A DNA stretch of 9,531 bases from Spirochaetaceae bacterium (GCA_031268255.1 JAIRXO010000222.1:1-9531), one strand, 5' to 3'. Positions 1 to 7,021 are shown, counted from the first letter of the stretch. The notes: generated by a model from the letters alone, not told the origin. Translations and numbers: made by a program.

Positions 1-331
1 CGTAGAACACTGTCCGCCTTTCCAGGGCTTCGCGTATGCGGCGTTTAAAAAAGCCCTTATCGGCCCCTTCCTTGGACGGGCTGTAAATACGCACAAGAAT
101 TTTGGAAAAAGGGTTGGCAAACCCGCGGCCCAGGTATTCTTTGCGGGAACTCTCCACATCCACGGCTTCGCCGGCGCTGAGGCCGGCAAGGCCAGGTATA
201 CCGTCCTGCCTGTCCTGTCCGGGCGTATCGCCTTTGCCGTTCAGTACGCAGGATACTTCGTTGTCATACACCCAGGGATGGCCTTTGCGTATGCGGCCTT
301 CTTCGCCTGGTTTAAGGATAACGCGTCTCAT
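1..331 (-). CDS. rlmI: RlmI-type class I rRNA (cytosine-C5) methyltransferase, N-terminal PUA part only
   Basis: This is a partial gene. It starts at ATG 331-329 and runs off the left edge, leaving 110 codons with no stop. The start overlaps the ppk1 stop in ATGA. No SD is visible in front, so translation probably restarts after ppk1. The visible part matches the PUA RNA-binding domain of the RlmI/YccW family: a basic start (RRVILKPGEEGRIRKG), then GHPWVYDNEV at about residues 17-26, then GEAVDVES and LGRGFANPFSKILVRIYS at about 54-84, followed by a basic helix. In this family the SAM-binding methyltransferase domain follows and methylates 23S rRNA (RlmI makes m5C1962 in E. coli). That domain lies outside the window, so the exact member and its activity are unproven. 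Residues 31-51 are a Gly/Asp/Pro-rich stretch longer than I recall between the first PUA strands of E. coli RlmI. Confidence 0.8.
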   Translation of the reverse strand, partial: MRRVILKPGEEGRIRKGHPWVYDNEVSCVLNGKGDTPGQDRQDGIPGLAGLSAGEAVDVESSRKEYLGRGFANPFSKILVRIYSPSKEGADKGFFKRRIREALERRTVFY

Positions 332-2448
332 GGCTGCGGCGGATTACGGCGGACTATGAATTCCTGCCGGGGAGCCCAGAGCTTGTCGGACGAGTCCTTT
401 ACCGCGCGGAAAAAATATTCCTGGGCCCTGAACGGCCCGGCCTTGCCCTGCCGGACGCGCTTCCATGTTCCGTCCCCGTCAAGGAAGCTGGACTGGCAGT
501 TATCCCTAAAATAGACCCCCAGTATGGAGATGACTTCTTTTTTTATATCCTCCTGGAGAACCGGAAACATCAGCTCTACCCGGCGTTCGAGATTGCGGGT
601 CATCCAGTCGGCGCTGGAAAGGTATACCTCGCCGCGGCCTCCGTCGGAAAAATAAAAAATCCGCGAATGTTCAAGATACCTGTCTATGATGCTTACCACC
701 TCTATATTTTCGGAAAGCCCCTTGACGCCGGGAACAAGCATGCAGATGCCCCGGACATTGAGCCGTATGGAAACGCCCGCCTGGGATGCCCGGTACAGGG
801 CCTTGATCACATCCGCGTCGGCCAGGGAATTCATTTTTGCCATGATGAGGCCCGGCGCTTCCGGGGTGGAACGGCCTGCCTCCCGCTCGATGAGGCCGAG
901 GAGCCGGTGCTTTAAGGCCAGGGGTGCTATCATGAGCTTTGCTGTTCCCGATATAAGGGAATAGCCGGTTATCATATTGAAGAAGAGACCCGCGTCATAG
1001 GCGATTTCTTCCTGGGCGGTAAAAAGGCCGAGGTCCCCGTAGAGGGTGGCGCTGCGGTCGTTAAAGTTTCCGGTGGAAAGATACACATAACGGCTTATTC
1101 CGGTTTTTTCCCGCCTGAGTATCAGGGCGGCCTTGGCGTGTATCTTGAGATGGGAGAGGCCGTAGATGACTATGCCGCCGGCCTTCTCAAGCCTCTGGGC
1201 CCAGGCAATGTTCCGCTCTTCGTCAAAGCGCGCCTTGAGTTCCACCACGGCGGTAACCTGCTTGCCGTTCAGAGCCGCCCTTTCCAGGGCTTTAACCACA
1301 GGCGAATCGCCGCCGGTGCGGTACAGGGTGGTCTTGATGGAAACCACGTCAGGGTCATCGGCGGCATCCTGAAAAAACCGGAGTACCGGATCAAAAGAAT
1401 GATAGGGCAGATGGAGCAGCACGTCTCCTGTCCTGATACGGTCCCAGAGCGTTTCTTCTTCCGGGAAAGCCGGAGACAGGTAATGCCGCCAGGCCTTTTC
1501 CTTTAAGCCGGGAATCCCGGCGGCGTCAAGGTCAGAGAGGGAAGCGGCGTCAAGCTCAAGAAATTCCGGCACTTCGTAAATGTCCCTGGCACCCAGGGAA
1601 AAAAGTCCGGCAAGTTCGTCTTTAAGTTTCCCCGGCGAGGCGGCGTCATGAGCGCCGCAGACCATACGCACCGGCATGGAATATTCGCGTCCGGCAAGAA
1701 CCTCCTCCATGGCGGCGATAAAGTCATGGTCCCGCTCCTCGTCAACGGAAAAGTCGGCGTCTCTGGCCAGCTTAAAGACAAGTTCTTCCCTGACTTCATA
1801 GCCGAAAAAAAGGCTCGCGCCCCAGTGTATGATAATATCCTCAAGCAGGGCCCACCGCTTTTTGCCGTCCGCGTCGGGGAGCCAGACAACCCGGTCAGGA
1901 GAAGCGGGGAGCTGCACTATGGCTATGCCTTCCTTTTTCTCGTCCAGGCCGCCGTGTTCTTCCCGGCTGAGATAAAAAGCGGCGCAGATACGGTTCCCCA
2001 TGGAAGGCAGTTCGTCCTCTCCGGCGCGCAGGGGAGTAAGCAGGGGAAAAATTTCCCGCTGAAAAAGGGATTCGAGGTAGTCCTTGTCCTCAGGCGTGTA
2101 GAATTCAGGACGCACCAGGAGCAGCCCTTCTCCGGCAAGGCCCGGAAGAACCTCGTCCAAAAGGCATGCGTACTGACGCGCGGTAATGGCGTGGACTTTT
2201 TCCGATATTTCCTTGAGCAGGGCCTCGGGGCTGTAGCCCGCGGGGTCAAACCAGATGCGGGCTTTCAGGGCCCGTTTTATGGCGGCGACCCGTATCATAA
2301 AAAATTCATCAAAATTGGATGACACAATGGAGAGAAACTTCATCCGGTCAAGGCCCGGAAGGGCGGCTTTAAGACCCTCGTCCAGTACGCGGCTGTTAAA
2401 ATCTATCCATGAAAGATCGCGGTTAAATAATCTCGGTTCTTCGTTCAT
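328..2448 (-). CDS. ppk1: Polyphosphate kinase 1
   Basis: PPK1 reversibly transfers the gamma phosphate of ATP onto inorganic polyphosphate in the cytoplasm or at the inner membrane face. At 706 aa it is close to E. coli Ppk (688 aa). The N-terminal signature RDLSWIDFNSRVLDE is at residues 10-24, and Asn45 lies in SSNFDEFFMIRV. The two phospholipase-D-like C-terminal domains are complete. The histidine that becomes phosphorylated in E. coli (His435) matches His437 in LKIHAK, and E. coli His592 matches His594 in YLEHSRIF. The Mg-binding arginines match Arg377 (TTLYRTGG) and Arg407 (ELKARFDEE), and the nucleotide-stacking Tyr matches Tyr470. The offset from E. coli is a constant +2 across these sites, so the core has no indels and should be active. 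The ATG overlaps the upstream ppx stop by four bases (ATGA), with AGGG seven bases before it as a modest SD. Third gene of the minus-strand set. Confidence 0.97.
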   Translation of the reverse strand: MNEEPRLFNRDLSWIDFNSRVLDEGLKAALPGLDRMKFLSIVSSNFDEFFMIRVAAIKRALKARIWFDPAGYSPEALLKEISEKVHAITARQYACLLDEVLPGLAGEGLLLVRPEFYTPEDKDYLESLFQREIFPLLTPLRAGEDELPSMGNRICAAFYLSREEHGGLDEKKEGIAIVQLPASPDRVVWLPDADGKKRWALLEDIIIHWGASLFFGYEVREELVFKLARDADFSVDEERDHDFIAAMEEVLAGREYSMPVRMVCGAHDAASPGKLKDELAGLFSLGARDIYEVPEFLELDAASLSDLDAAGIPGLKEKAWRHYLSPAFPEEETLWDRIRTGDVLLHLPYHSFDPVLRFFQDAADDPDVVSIKTTLYRTGGDSPVVKALERAALNGKQVTAVVELKARFDEERNIAWAQRLEKAGGIVIYGLSHLKIHAKAALILRREKTGISRYVYLSTGNFNDRSATLYGDLGLFTAQEEIAYDAGLFFNMITGYSLISGTAKLMIAPLALKHRLLGLIEREAGRSTPEAPGLIMAKMNSLADADVIKALYRASQAGVSIRLNVRGICMLVPGVKGLSENIEVVSIIDRYLEHSRIFYFSDGGRGEVYLSSADWMTRNLERRVELMFPVLQEDIKKEVISILGVYFRDNCQSSFLDGDGTWKRVRQGKAGPFRAQEYFFRAVKDSSDKLWAPRQEFIVRRNPPQP

Positions 2449-4004
2449 GATGTTCCCTGAACCAGAAGTACCCGGTAACCGAATACATCCTGGAACATAT
2501 CCCCTTTCTCCTCCAGGCCCAGGCGTTCTATACTGATATCCATGATGCCCGATGTTCCCAGCACCACCGTATCCTGATGCCGCTCAACGCTTATTTCCCT
2601 GATACGCTGGGAATGTCCCCGGTCAAGGCAGTCGGCCACCCTGAGTATGGATGTCATTTTTACTACCAGGAGCCGGTCCTCCCGCTGCAGGGCTATATAG
2701 TCTATATCGGTTTCCGAAGGCGGCTCGCCCCGGTGGTAGCGTATAACATTGGAGATAAGATCAAGCTCGCCCTGATGGAGGCCGAAAATTTCCGAATGGG
2801 CGACTATGTACTGGCCGTGTTTTTGATGGCCGGAACTCCGTATATACATGCCTATGTCGTGGAGTATGCCCGCCACCTCAAGGAGCAGCCTGTCCCGCCT
2901 GTTCATGCCGTGTTCGTGGCCAAGTGCGTCAAAGAGGGTCAGGGCAAGCTGGGCCACATGGCGGTTGTGGGCCTCGTCAAAATGGTACTTGCGGCCCAGG
3001 TTTACCGCCGAGGCAATAACCTGGGAATAAAATTCTTCCTGCAGGCCGCCGTCAACCTGGGATACGAGATTTATCAGCATACCTTCCCTGAGGGATACCA
3101 GGGGCACCACGATTTCCCCGGCGGCGGTATGTTCAAGAAAGAGCCGGTATATAAGAATACTGGGGACCAGGTCCTCGGCGTCGGAATAGGGTATGGTAAA
3201 TTCCCGCACACATTCCTCGACCGTATAAGCCTTGACCCTTTCGGTGAATTCCATAAAAACCCTGCGCGGTACAATGCGGCAGTCCCTGTTAAATTCCTGC
3301 CCTATGTTCATGGCCATAAAACGGGCGCCCGAGCCGGAAATGACAAGGCTCCTGATATACGCCAGGTCCATCTCGGTTTTAAGGGCCTCGGCGGTATTCC
3401 GCACATTCTCGTTGAGGTAACGGCTCTGAAATGCCGCCGAATCGGATGCCTGATGAAAAAGCTGATCTATGCGTATGGTGCCCAGCTTGAGGCTGTGGGC
3501 GGCGACCATCTTGCCCCTGCGGAGTAGCATGATTTCGGTGGAGCCGCCGCCTACTTCGAGTATCATCGAATTGGCCCGCCAGAACAGGGGCATATCGTTT
3601 TTAAGGGCATGGCGCACCGCCAGGTACATGAGCCTTGTTTCTTCTATACCCTCGATGATGTTTATCCTGAACCCTGTTTCATGGTAGACCCGGTCAACAA
3701 AAAGGTCCCTGTTCCGCGCCGCCCTGAGCGCGCTGGTTCCTATGACATGGACATCTTCCTGCGCCACGTCCCAGCCCCTGATAAGTTCCCGGTAATTCTG
3801 CAGTACCGCAAGACATTCAAGAACCGATTCCCTTGACACCAGGCCGGAGGTAAATACATCCCGGCCAAGGGACACAGGCTTGCCCGCCTGGTCCACAATG
3901 CGCCATGAGTCCTCATAAACGTCGGCAGCAATTTCCGCCACCAGAACCCGTATTCCGGTCGAACCGATTTCTATGATTGCCGCGGGGTGGTTTTTCAAAT
4001 TCAT
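2445..4004 (-). CDS. ppx: Ppx/GppA-family phosphatase with C-terminal HD domain (exopolyphosphatase or pppGpp phosphatase)
   Basis: Members of this family cleave terminal phosphate from polyphosphate or from pppGpp. At 519 aa this is the long form, like E. coli Ppx (513 aa). The ASKHA-fold phosphatase part spans about residues 8-315. Phosphate motif 1 is IIEIGSTGIRVLVAE (10-24), the catalytic Glu is Glu121 in EGIEETRL, and motif 2 is LEVGGGSTE (149-157) with Glu157. In motifs 1 and 2 the usual Asp (DxGS and DxGGGSTE) is Glu (Glu12, Glu150), an unusual double conservative change. The HD domain follows at about 335-465 with His346, the HD pair His382-Asp383, His393/His396 and Asp458 in LRVADCLD, so its metal ligands look intact. 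The start has AAAGG seven bases upstream, and a stronger GGGAGG lies further off. It follows the glycoside hydrolase by 42 bases and overlaps ppk1 by four. Polyphosphate is the likelier substrate because of ppk1, but sequence alone cannot exclude pppGpp. Confidence 0.92.
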   Translation of the reverse strand: MNLKNHPAAIIEIGSTGIRVLVAEIAADVYEDSWRIVDQAGKPVSLGRDVFTSGLVSRESVLECLAVLQNYRELIRGWDVAQEDVHVIGTSALRAARNRDLFVDRVYHETGFRINIIEGIEETRLMYLAVRHALKNDMPLFWRANSMILEVGGGSTEIMLLRRGKMVAAHSLKLGTIRIDQLFHQASDSAAFQSRYLNENVRNTAEALKTEMDLAYIRSLVISGSGARFMAMNIGQEFNRDCRIVPRRVFMEFTERVKAYTVEECVREFTIPYSDAEDLVPSILIYRLFLEHTAAGEIVVPLVSLREGMLINLVSQVDGGLQEEFYSQVIASAVNLGRKYHFDEAHNRHVAQLALTLFDALGHEHGMNRRDRLLLEVAGILHDIGMYIRSSGHQKHGQYIVAHSEIFGLHQGELDLISNVIRYHRGEPPSETDIDYIALQREDRLLVVKMTSILRVADCLDRGHSQRIREISVERHQDTVVLGTSGIMDISIERLGLEEKGDMFQDVFGYRVLLVQGTS

Positions 4005-4046
4005 GTATCGGCCTTTATCCGCGCTCCTCCCACGGAGTGTTACGCG

Positions 4047-5474
4047 CTACAACTTATCAATCAGCATACTGCATTTGCCCGAAGGTATGGGCAGGGTTTT
4101 TTTCTTTTTTCCAAGTATATTGATGGTAAAATAGTAGAGCTTTTCGCTTTCCATGTGGATTTCCCAGCCCCTTCCGCTTTTATTGGAGAGTATCGTTATC
4201 ATGTTTTTTTTGAGCGAAAGATTCTCCACTCCCATGATTTCCAGATTGGGAATAATCCAGTCCACTGTCTTTCGGGGCAGGGAAATAAACAGGCCGACGA
4301 TGTTTTCTATGGTAAGGCATATTGTGGAAAGGGCATCGTAGGTCAGATACTGGGGCCGGGGAAAATCGGGGAGCTTTTTGGTTTTCCCCGCCGGGCCTTC
4401 CTTGAGGGGAAGGTAGGCTTCCCAGAGATTGCCCTTGTGGTGATTACCGTCGGGGCTCATGGAATCAAGCATAAAGTAAAGATGCCTGATGGCAAAATCC
4501 CTGGCCAGGTCCCACCGCTGATAGCGTTCCAGCCCCTTGATAACCATAAAGGTCAGATGAGGAAAAACCGAACCCCGGTACCCGTTTCCGTTTTCCTCAA
4601 ACGACGCCTCGTTTACCGCCACCGAGGGAAAGGGATGGGGCGCGCCAAAATAGCCGGGGTCCTGGAGCTTGTTGATGATGCGCTCCGCCTTGTCGTCATT
4701 GGAGATTTCCGCCAGAAGGGGCCAATATCCGGCCAGGGTCTTTACCGGAAGCCGCTTTTCGTGCCGGTCCAGGTCGCAGTAAAAACCCTCGTCAGGGTCC
4801 CACATGAGGGAATTGATCCTGGTTTTAAGGGAGAAATACTGGCGCTTGTACTGAAAACTCGCCTCTTTGTCGTTGAGTATATCGGCCAGGGCGGACAAAT
4901 AAAGCACATTGATCGCCATGACCGTATTAAAATCCACAGGATACACGGCCCTTTCCCTGGGGGCGTTGTCCATGCCTGTCGCGGACAGGGGAACTTCATA
5001 AAGCCCGTTGGGCTTCTTAAAGATGCTGTCAATCCATTCGGTATACCGGTGAAGAACAGGCAGCACTTCCTTGATGCGCTTCTTGTTCGCCGATTTATGG
5101 TACAGGTTGAATTCAGCCCAGGCAAAGAGGGGCAGCGCCAGCCCGTCGGGATTGTCCCTGCTTACCTCCGGCCTGCCGGTAACAATATTGTAGGCCGAGC
5201 GTATGGCCCCGTTGGGTTCCTGCTTGCTGTAAAAAAGGTCCAGCGTAGGATGAGCCTGATAAATACGATTGGAATAGACCAAAAAAAAGGAAGAAAACAC
5301 CGCGTCGGACTGAAAAACCACGGGGCTGGCCGGATCGGTAAAGATTTTACCCTCCAGAGAACTCTTTTCGCCCCCGGAAACCCAGTAATCCTGTATCCAG
5401 GCCCAGGTTTTATCGTAAATATCCACAAAATCCTGATCATAAAAGTGGATTTTAGGAAAATCGCGTTTTGTCAC
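4047..5474 (-). CDS. Cytoplasmic GH63/MGH1-like (alpha/alpha)6 glycoside hydrolase, substrate unknown
   Basis: The protein is 475 aa counted from the second of two adjacent GTG codons. I chose that one because TAGGAG lies five bases before it and only two before the first GTG at 5477. The motif order fits the MGH1-like/GH63 group of inverting glycosidases, relatives of trehalase: NPDGLALPLFAWAEF (about 108-122), SATGMDNAPR (164-173), VDFNTVMAINVLYLSALADIL, GYRGSVFPHLTFMVIKGLERY (298-318), NLWEAYLP (349-356) and LTIENIVGL. By family analogy Asp169 in GMDN is the candidate general acid and Glu352 in LWEAY the general base. A beta-rich tail of about 75 residues follows the toroid. There is no signal peptide, so it should act on an intracellular sugar such as a glycosylglycerate, trehalose-like or oligosaccharide substrate. 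It lacks the canonical trehalase signatures, so I do not call it trehalase. First gene of the operon with ppx and ppk1. Confidence 0.82.
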   Translation of the reverse strand: MTKRDFPKIHFYDQDFVDIYDKTWAWIQDYWVSGGEKSSLEGKIFTDPASPVVFQSDAVFSSFFLVYSNRIYQAHPTLDLFYSKQEPNGAIRSAYNIVTGRPEVSRDNPDGLALPLFAWAEFNLYHKSANKKRIKEVLPVLHRYTEWIDSIFKKPNGLYEVPLSATGMDNAPRERAVYPVDFNTVMAINVLYLSALADILNDKEASFQYKRQYFSLKTRINSLMWDPDEGFYCDLDRHEKRLPVKTLAGYWPLLAEISNDDKAERIINKLQDPGYFGAPHPFPSVAVNEASFEENGNGYRGSVFPHLTFMVIKGLERYQRWDLARDFAIRHLYFMLDSMSPDGNHHKGNLWEAYLPLKEGPAGKTKKLPDFPRPQYLTYDALSTICLTIENIVGLFISLPRKTVDWIIPNLEIMGVENLSLKKNMITILSNKSGRGWEIHMESEKLYYFTINILGKKKKTLPIPSGKCSMLIDKL

Positions 5475-5479
5475 CACAG

Positions 5480-5484
5480 CTCCT
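5480..5484 (-). promoter_or_regulatory. Ribosome binding site of the GH63-like gene
   Basis: AGGAG on the minus strand lies five bases before GTG 5474-5472 and two bases before GTG 5477-5475. The spacing favours the inner GTG as the start. Confidence 0.7.
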
Positions 5485-5497
5485 ACTTAATCTGTTG

Positions 5498-5526
5498 AGG
5501 ATAATCTATCGGAATCAAAAAGTCAA
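5498..5526 (-). promoter_or_regulatory. Sigma70-like promoter for the GH63-ppx-ppk1-rlmI set
   Basis: On the minus strand, TTGACT (5526-5521, five of six matches to TTGACA) is followed after exactly 17 bases by TATCCT (5503-5498, four of six matches to TATAAT). Transcription would start near 5491, giving a leader of about 17 bases that contains the AGGAG site. It is the best promoter match I see in the divergent gap, and it faces four close-packed genes. Confidence 0.5.
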
Positions 5527-5588
5527 ACTAATATGCTCAATTTGAGGGTCTATGGACAATAAAAGCCTGAATATGCTATGCCTATACT
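5527..5588. promoter_or_regulatory. Divergent control region with an 11-base palindrome and a repeated octamer
   Basis: This is the rest of the AT-rich gap between the divergent GH63-like and M23 genes. CTCAA-T-TTGAG (5536-5546) is a hyphenated palindrome about ten bases upstream of the minus-strand -35 element. AATATGCT occurs twice in the same direction, at 5530-5537 and 5570-5577, exactly 40 bases apart, which is close to four helical turns. Either could be a binding site for a regulator of both directions. No plus-strand promoter stands out: TGGACA (5553-5558) has only a poor TATGCC partner 18 bases on, and TATACT (5583-5588) abuts the M23 start codon. Confidence 0.25.
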
Positions 5589-6743
5589 ATGACTTCCTCC
5601 CGGTCAGGCCAGGCTTTTGCCACTATTATTAAAAAAATAACCGGCAGGGGCGTTACACTGTTTTTTGCTGTTTTGGCCGCCTGGGGGCTTCTTTTTTGCA
5701 CCGCGCCGGGCACGGTTGAATCCCGGTCCGCCGAAACAGGGCAAATCCCCGCCGGGGAACACGGCGCGCGGGCCGGAGAGCCGTCCCCGGAAACAAGCGG
5801 CGAGATGCGGGAACCGCCCCTGTTTTTGGTACTCCAGGACCATCCCCAGCCGGGAGAACCGGTTACGGTAATCTATGTTCCCCGGGGAGACCATATCGAC
5901 GCTGATTTTAGGGCCGTGCTTACCCGTTCAGGGGGAATCATAAGCAGGGGCGTTTTTTTTGAGTGCTATAAGACACCTGATGGCCGGCCCGTATTCGCCG
6001 CGCTGCTTACCGTTCCTTCAACCTTGAATCCCGGTGATGCCCTAATCCGCGCCGAAGGAAAGCTGGGTATATGGGAAAGCCGGAGCGTTACCGTTGAACC
6101 CAGGGACTTTGTGTCTGAGGTAATTCCGCTTAACGAATCCAACACGGCCATCAGAACCGTGCCCGATCCCCAAAAAACCAGGGAAGCGGAACGCCTCTGG
6201 TCCATTATCACCCGTACAGGCGCTGATATTTATACGGAAGGACCATTCAGCGCCCCGGTAAGCAGCACACGGCGCACCAGTTTTTTCGGCGACCGCAGGG
6301 TCTACGCGTACAGTAACGGCAGATCGGAAAGTTCGGTTCACGCGGGTATAGATTACGGAGTCCCCACGGGAACGGAGATACTTGCCTGTGCCCCGGGAAA
6401 AGCCGTCCTCGCCGCGTTCCGCATCGTTACCGGAAATACGGTCATCATCGAACACCTCCCCGGCGTGTATTCCCTGTACTACCACATGGACAGCATACTC
6501 GTGGAAGAAGGAAACCTCGTCGGGGAGGGAACCCTTCTGGGAACATCGGGTTCCACCGGCCTTGCCACAGGCCCCCATCTTCACTGGGAAATCCGGGTAA
6601 GCGGCGAAAACACCGACCCCGACATGGTGATGCTCCGCCCTCTGCTTGACAAAGACCTTATTTTGAGTAGAATTAATAATGTTACGCGGGCCGCTGATTC
6701 CCAGAGGGCCCGGAATCTTTACCGGAAAACGGAAGGGAGGTGA
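5589..6743 (+). CDS. Membrane-anchored or exported M23-family metallopeptidase
   Basis: The protein is 384 aa. A basic N-terminus (KKITGRG) is followed by a hydrophobic stretch at about 21-37 ending LLFC, then a Gly/Pro/Glu-rich linker at about 40-75. The Cys is preceded by Phe, a poor lipobox, so I call it a signal peptide or membrane anchor rather than a sure lipoprotein. Residues 77-172 look beta-rich (LFLVLQDHPQPGEPVTVIYVP through SRSVTVEP), probably an Ig-like domain. The C-terminal M23 domain (about 230-355) is complete: zinc ligands His251 and Asp255 in HAGIDYG and His332 in the HLH triad, with His299 (YYHMD) and His330 as catalytic partners. LytM-type enzymes of this kind cut peptide crosslinks of peptidoglycan in the periplasm. 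A stop at 5568-5570 makes ATG 5589 the first usable start, but no SD precedes it. Its TGA lies within the SD of rpsU. Confidence 0.88.
   Translation: MTSSRSGQAFATIIKKITGRGVTLFFAVLAAWGLLFCTAPGTVESRSAETGQIPAGEHGARAGEPSPETSGEMREPPLFLVLQDHPQPGEPVTVIYVPRGDHIDADFRAVLTRSGGIISRGVFFECYKTPDGRPVFAALLTVPSTLNPGDALIRAEGKLGIWESRSVTVEPRDFVSEVIPLNESNTAIRTVPDPQKTREAERLWSIITRTGADIYTEGPFSAPVSSTRRTSFFGDRRVYAYSNGRSESSVHAGIDYGVPTGTEILACAPGKAVLAAFRIVTGNTVIIEHLPGVYSLYYHMDSILVEEGNLVGEGTLLGTSGSTGLATGPHLHWEIRVSGENTDPDMVMLRPLLDKDLILSRINNVTRAADSQRARNLYRKTEGR
6735..6743 (+). promoter_or_regulatory. Strong Shine-Dalgarno site of rpsU, overlapping the M23 stop
   Basis: GGGAGGTGA matches the 16S rRNA 3' tail almost fully and ends five bases before the TTG at 6749. 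Its last three bases are the TGA stop of the M23 gene, so ribosomes ending there sit on the rpsU initiation site. It argues for TTG 6749 over the GTG at 6740, which lies inside the SD itself. Confidence 0.85.
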
Positions 6744-6748
6744 TTTGT

Positions 6749-6952
6749 TTGGCCCATATCATCGTAGATGACAGCGAGATGCTGGAGAAGGCCATTAAAC
6801 GTTTTAAGCGGATGGTGGAAAAAGAAGGCATCATCCGGGAGTACAAAAAACGGGAATATTACGAAAAACCATCTACCATACTAAATCGCAAAAAGAAAGC
6901 CATACGCCGAAAACTGCTTAAAAAGTCCCGGAAAGGCAAGGCGGATTATTAA
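6749..6952 (+). CDS. rpsU: Small ribosomal subunit protein bS21
   Basis: The protein is 67 aa, basic and typical of bS21: MAHIIVDDSEMLEKAIKRFK, then EKEGIIREYKKREYYEKPS, then a Lys/Arg-rich tail to residue 64. bS21 binds the 30S platform near the anti-SD end of 16S rRNA and helps mRNA recruitment. I start it at TTG 6749 because the family begins MAHIIVDD and the SD is five bases upstream. The longer reading from GTG 6740 adds four residues (MICL) that the family lacks. Placement directly behind an envelope peptidase gene, with the SD overlapping that gene's stop, suggests translational coupling. A TTG start paired with a very strong SD gives bS21 an unusual initiation site. Confidence 0.95.
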   Translation: MAHIIVDDSEMLEKAIKRFKRMVEKEGIIREYKKREYYEKPSTILNRKKKAIRRKLLKKSRKGKADY

Positions 6953-7011
6953 AACATGGCGCTTTCCGGCCATAGAATTCCAAACAAATTGAATTTTTTT
7001 ATGAAAACCAT

Positions 7012-7017
7012 GAGGAG
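7012..7017 (+). promoter_or_regulatory. Ribosome binding site deciding the start of the glycosidase lipoprotein
   Basis: GAGGAG lies four bases before ATG 7022. The in-frame ATGs at 6956 and 7001 have no SD at useful spacing, and the one at 7010 overlaps this site, so 7022 is preferred. Confidence 0.55.
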
Positions 7018-7021
7018 CATA

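Noticed and set aside
3987..5498. 503-codon plus-strand open frame opposite the glycoside hydrolase gene
   Set aside because: It mirrors the GH63-like gene, shows no recognisable motifs and has no SD. Long antisense frames are common in GC-rich DNA. The same applies to the 316-codon frame at 2577-3527, the 352-codon frame at 8355-9413 and the 224-codon frame at 1648-2322.
5953..5960. T8 tract in the M23 gene, and T8/A8 tracts at 4204-4211 and 5281-5288 in the GH63-like gene
   Set aside because: They encode ordinary Phe-Phe or Lys-Lys inside conserved-looking sequence, and A/T runs of this length are common. I gave them less weight than the G8 tract.
6042..6584. 180-codon minus-strand frame inside the M23 gene
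   Set aside because: The plus-strand frame encodes a complete M23 domain with all zinc ligands. The antisense frame has no motifs.
6740..6748. GTG 6740 as the rpsU start
   Set aside because: It lies inside the Shine-Dalgarno sequence and adds four residues that bS21 proteins lack.
6956..7000. Possible terminator after rpsU: ATGGC/GCCAT stem and AATTC/GAATT stem before a T7 run
   Set aside because: The first stem is five bp and about 20 bases from the T run. The second is five bp with one GC pair and a ten-base loop. Neither is stable enough to call.
6956..7021. Upstream start at ATG 6956 for the glycosidase lipoprotein
   Set aside because: No SD at useful spacing, and it would put 46 residues before the lipobox Cys. 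ATG 7022 has GAGGAG four bases upstream and gives a normal 24-residue lipoprotein signal.
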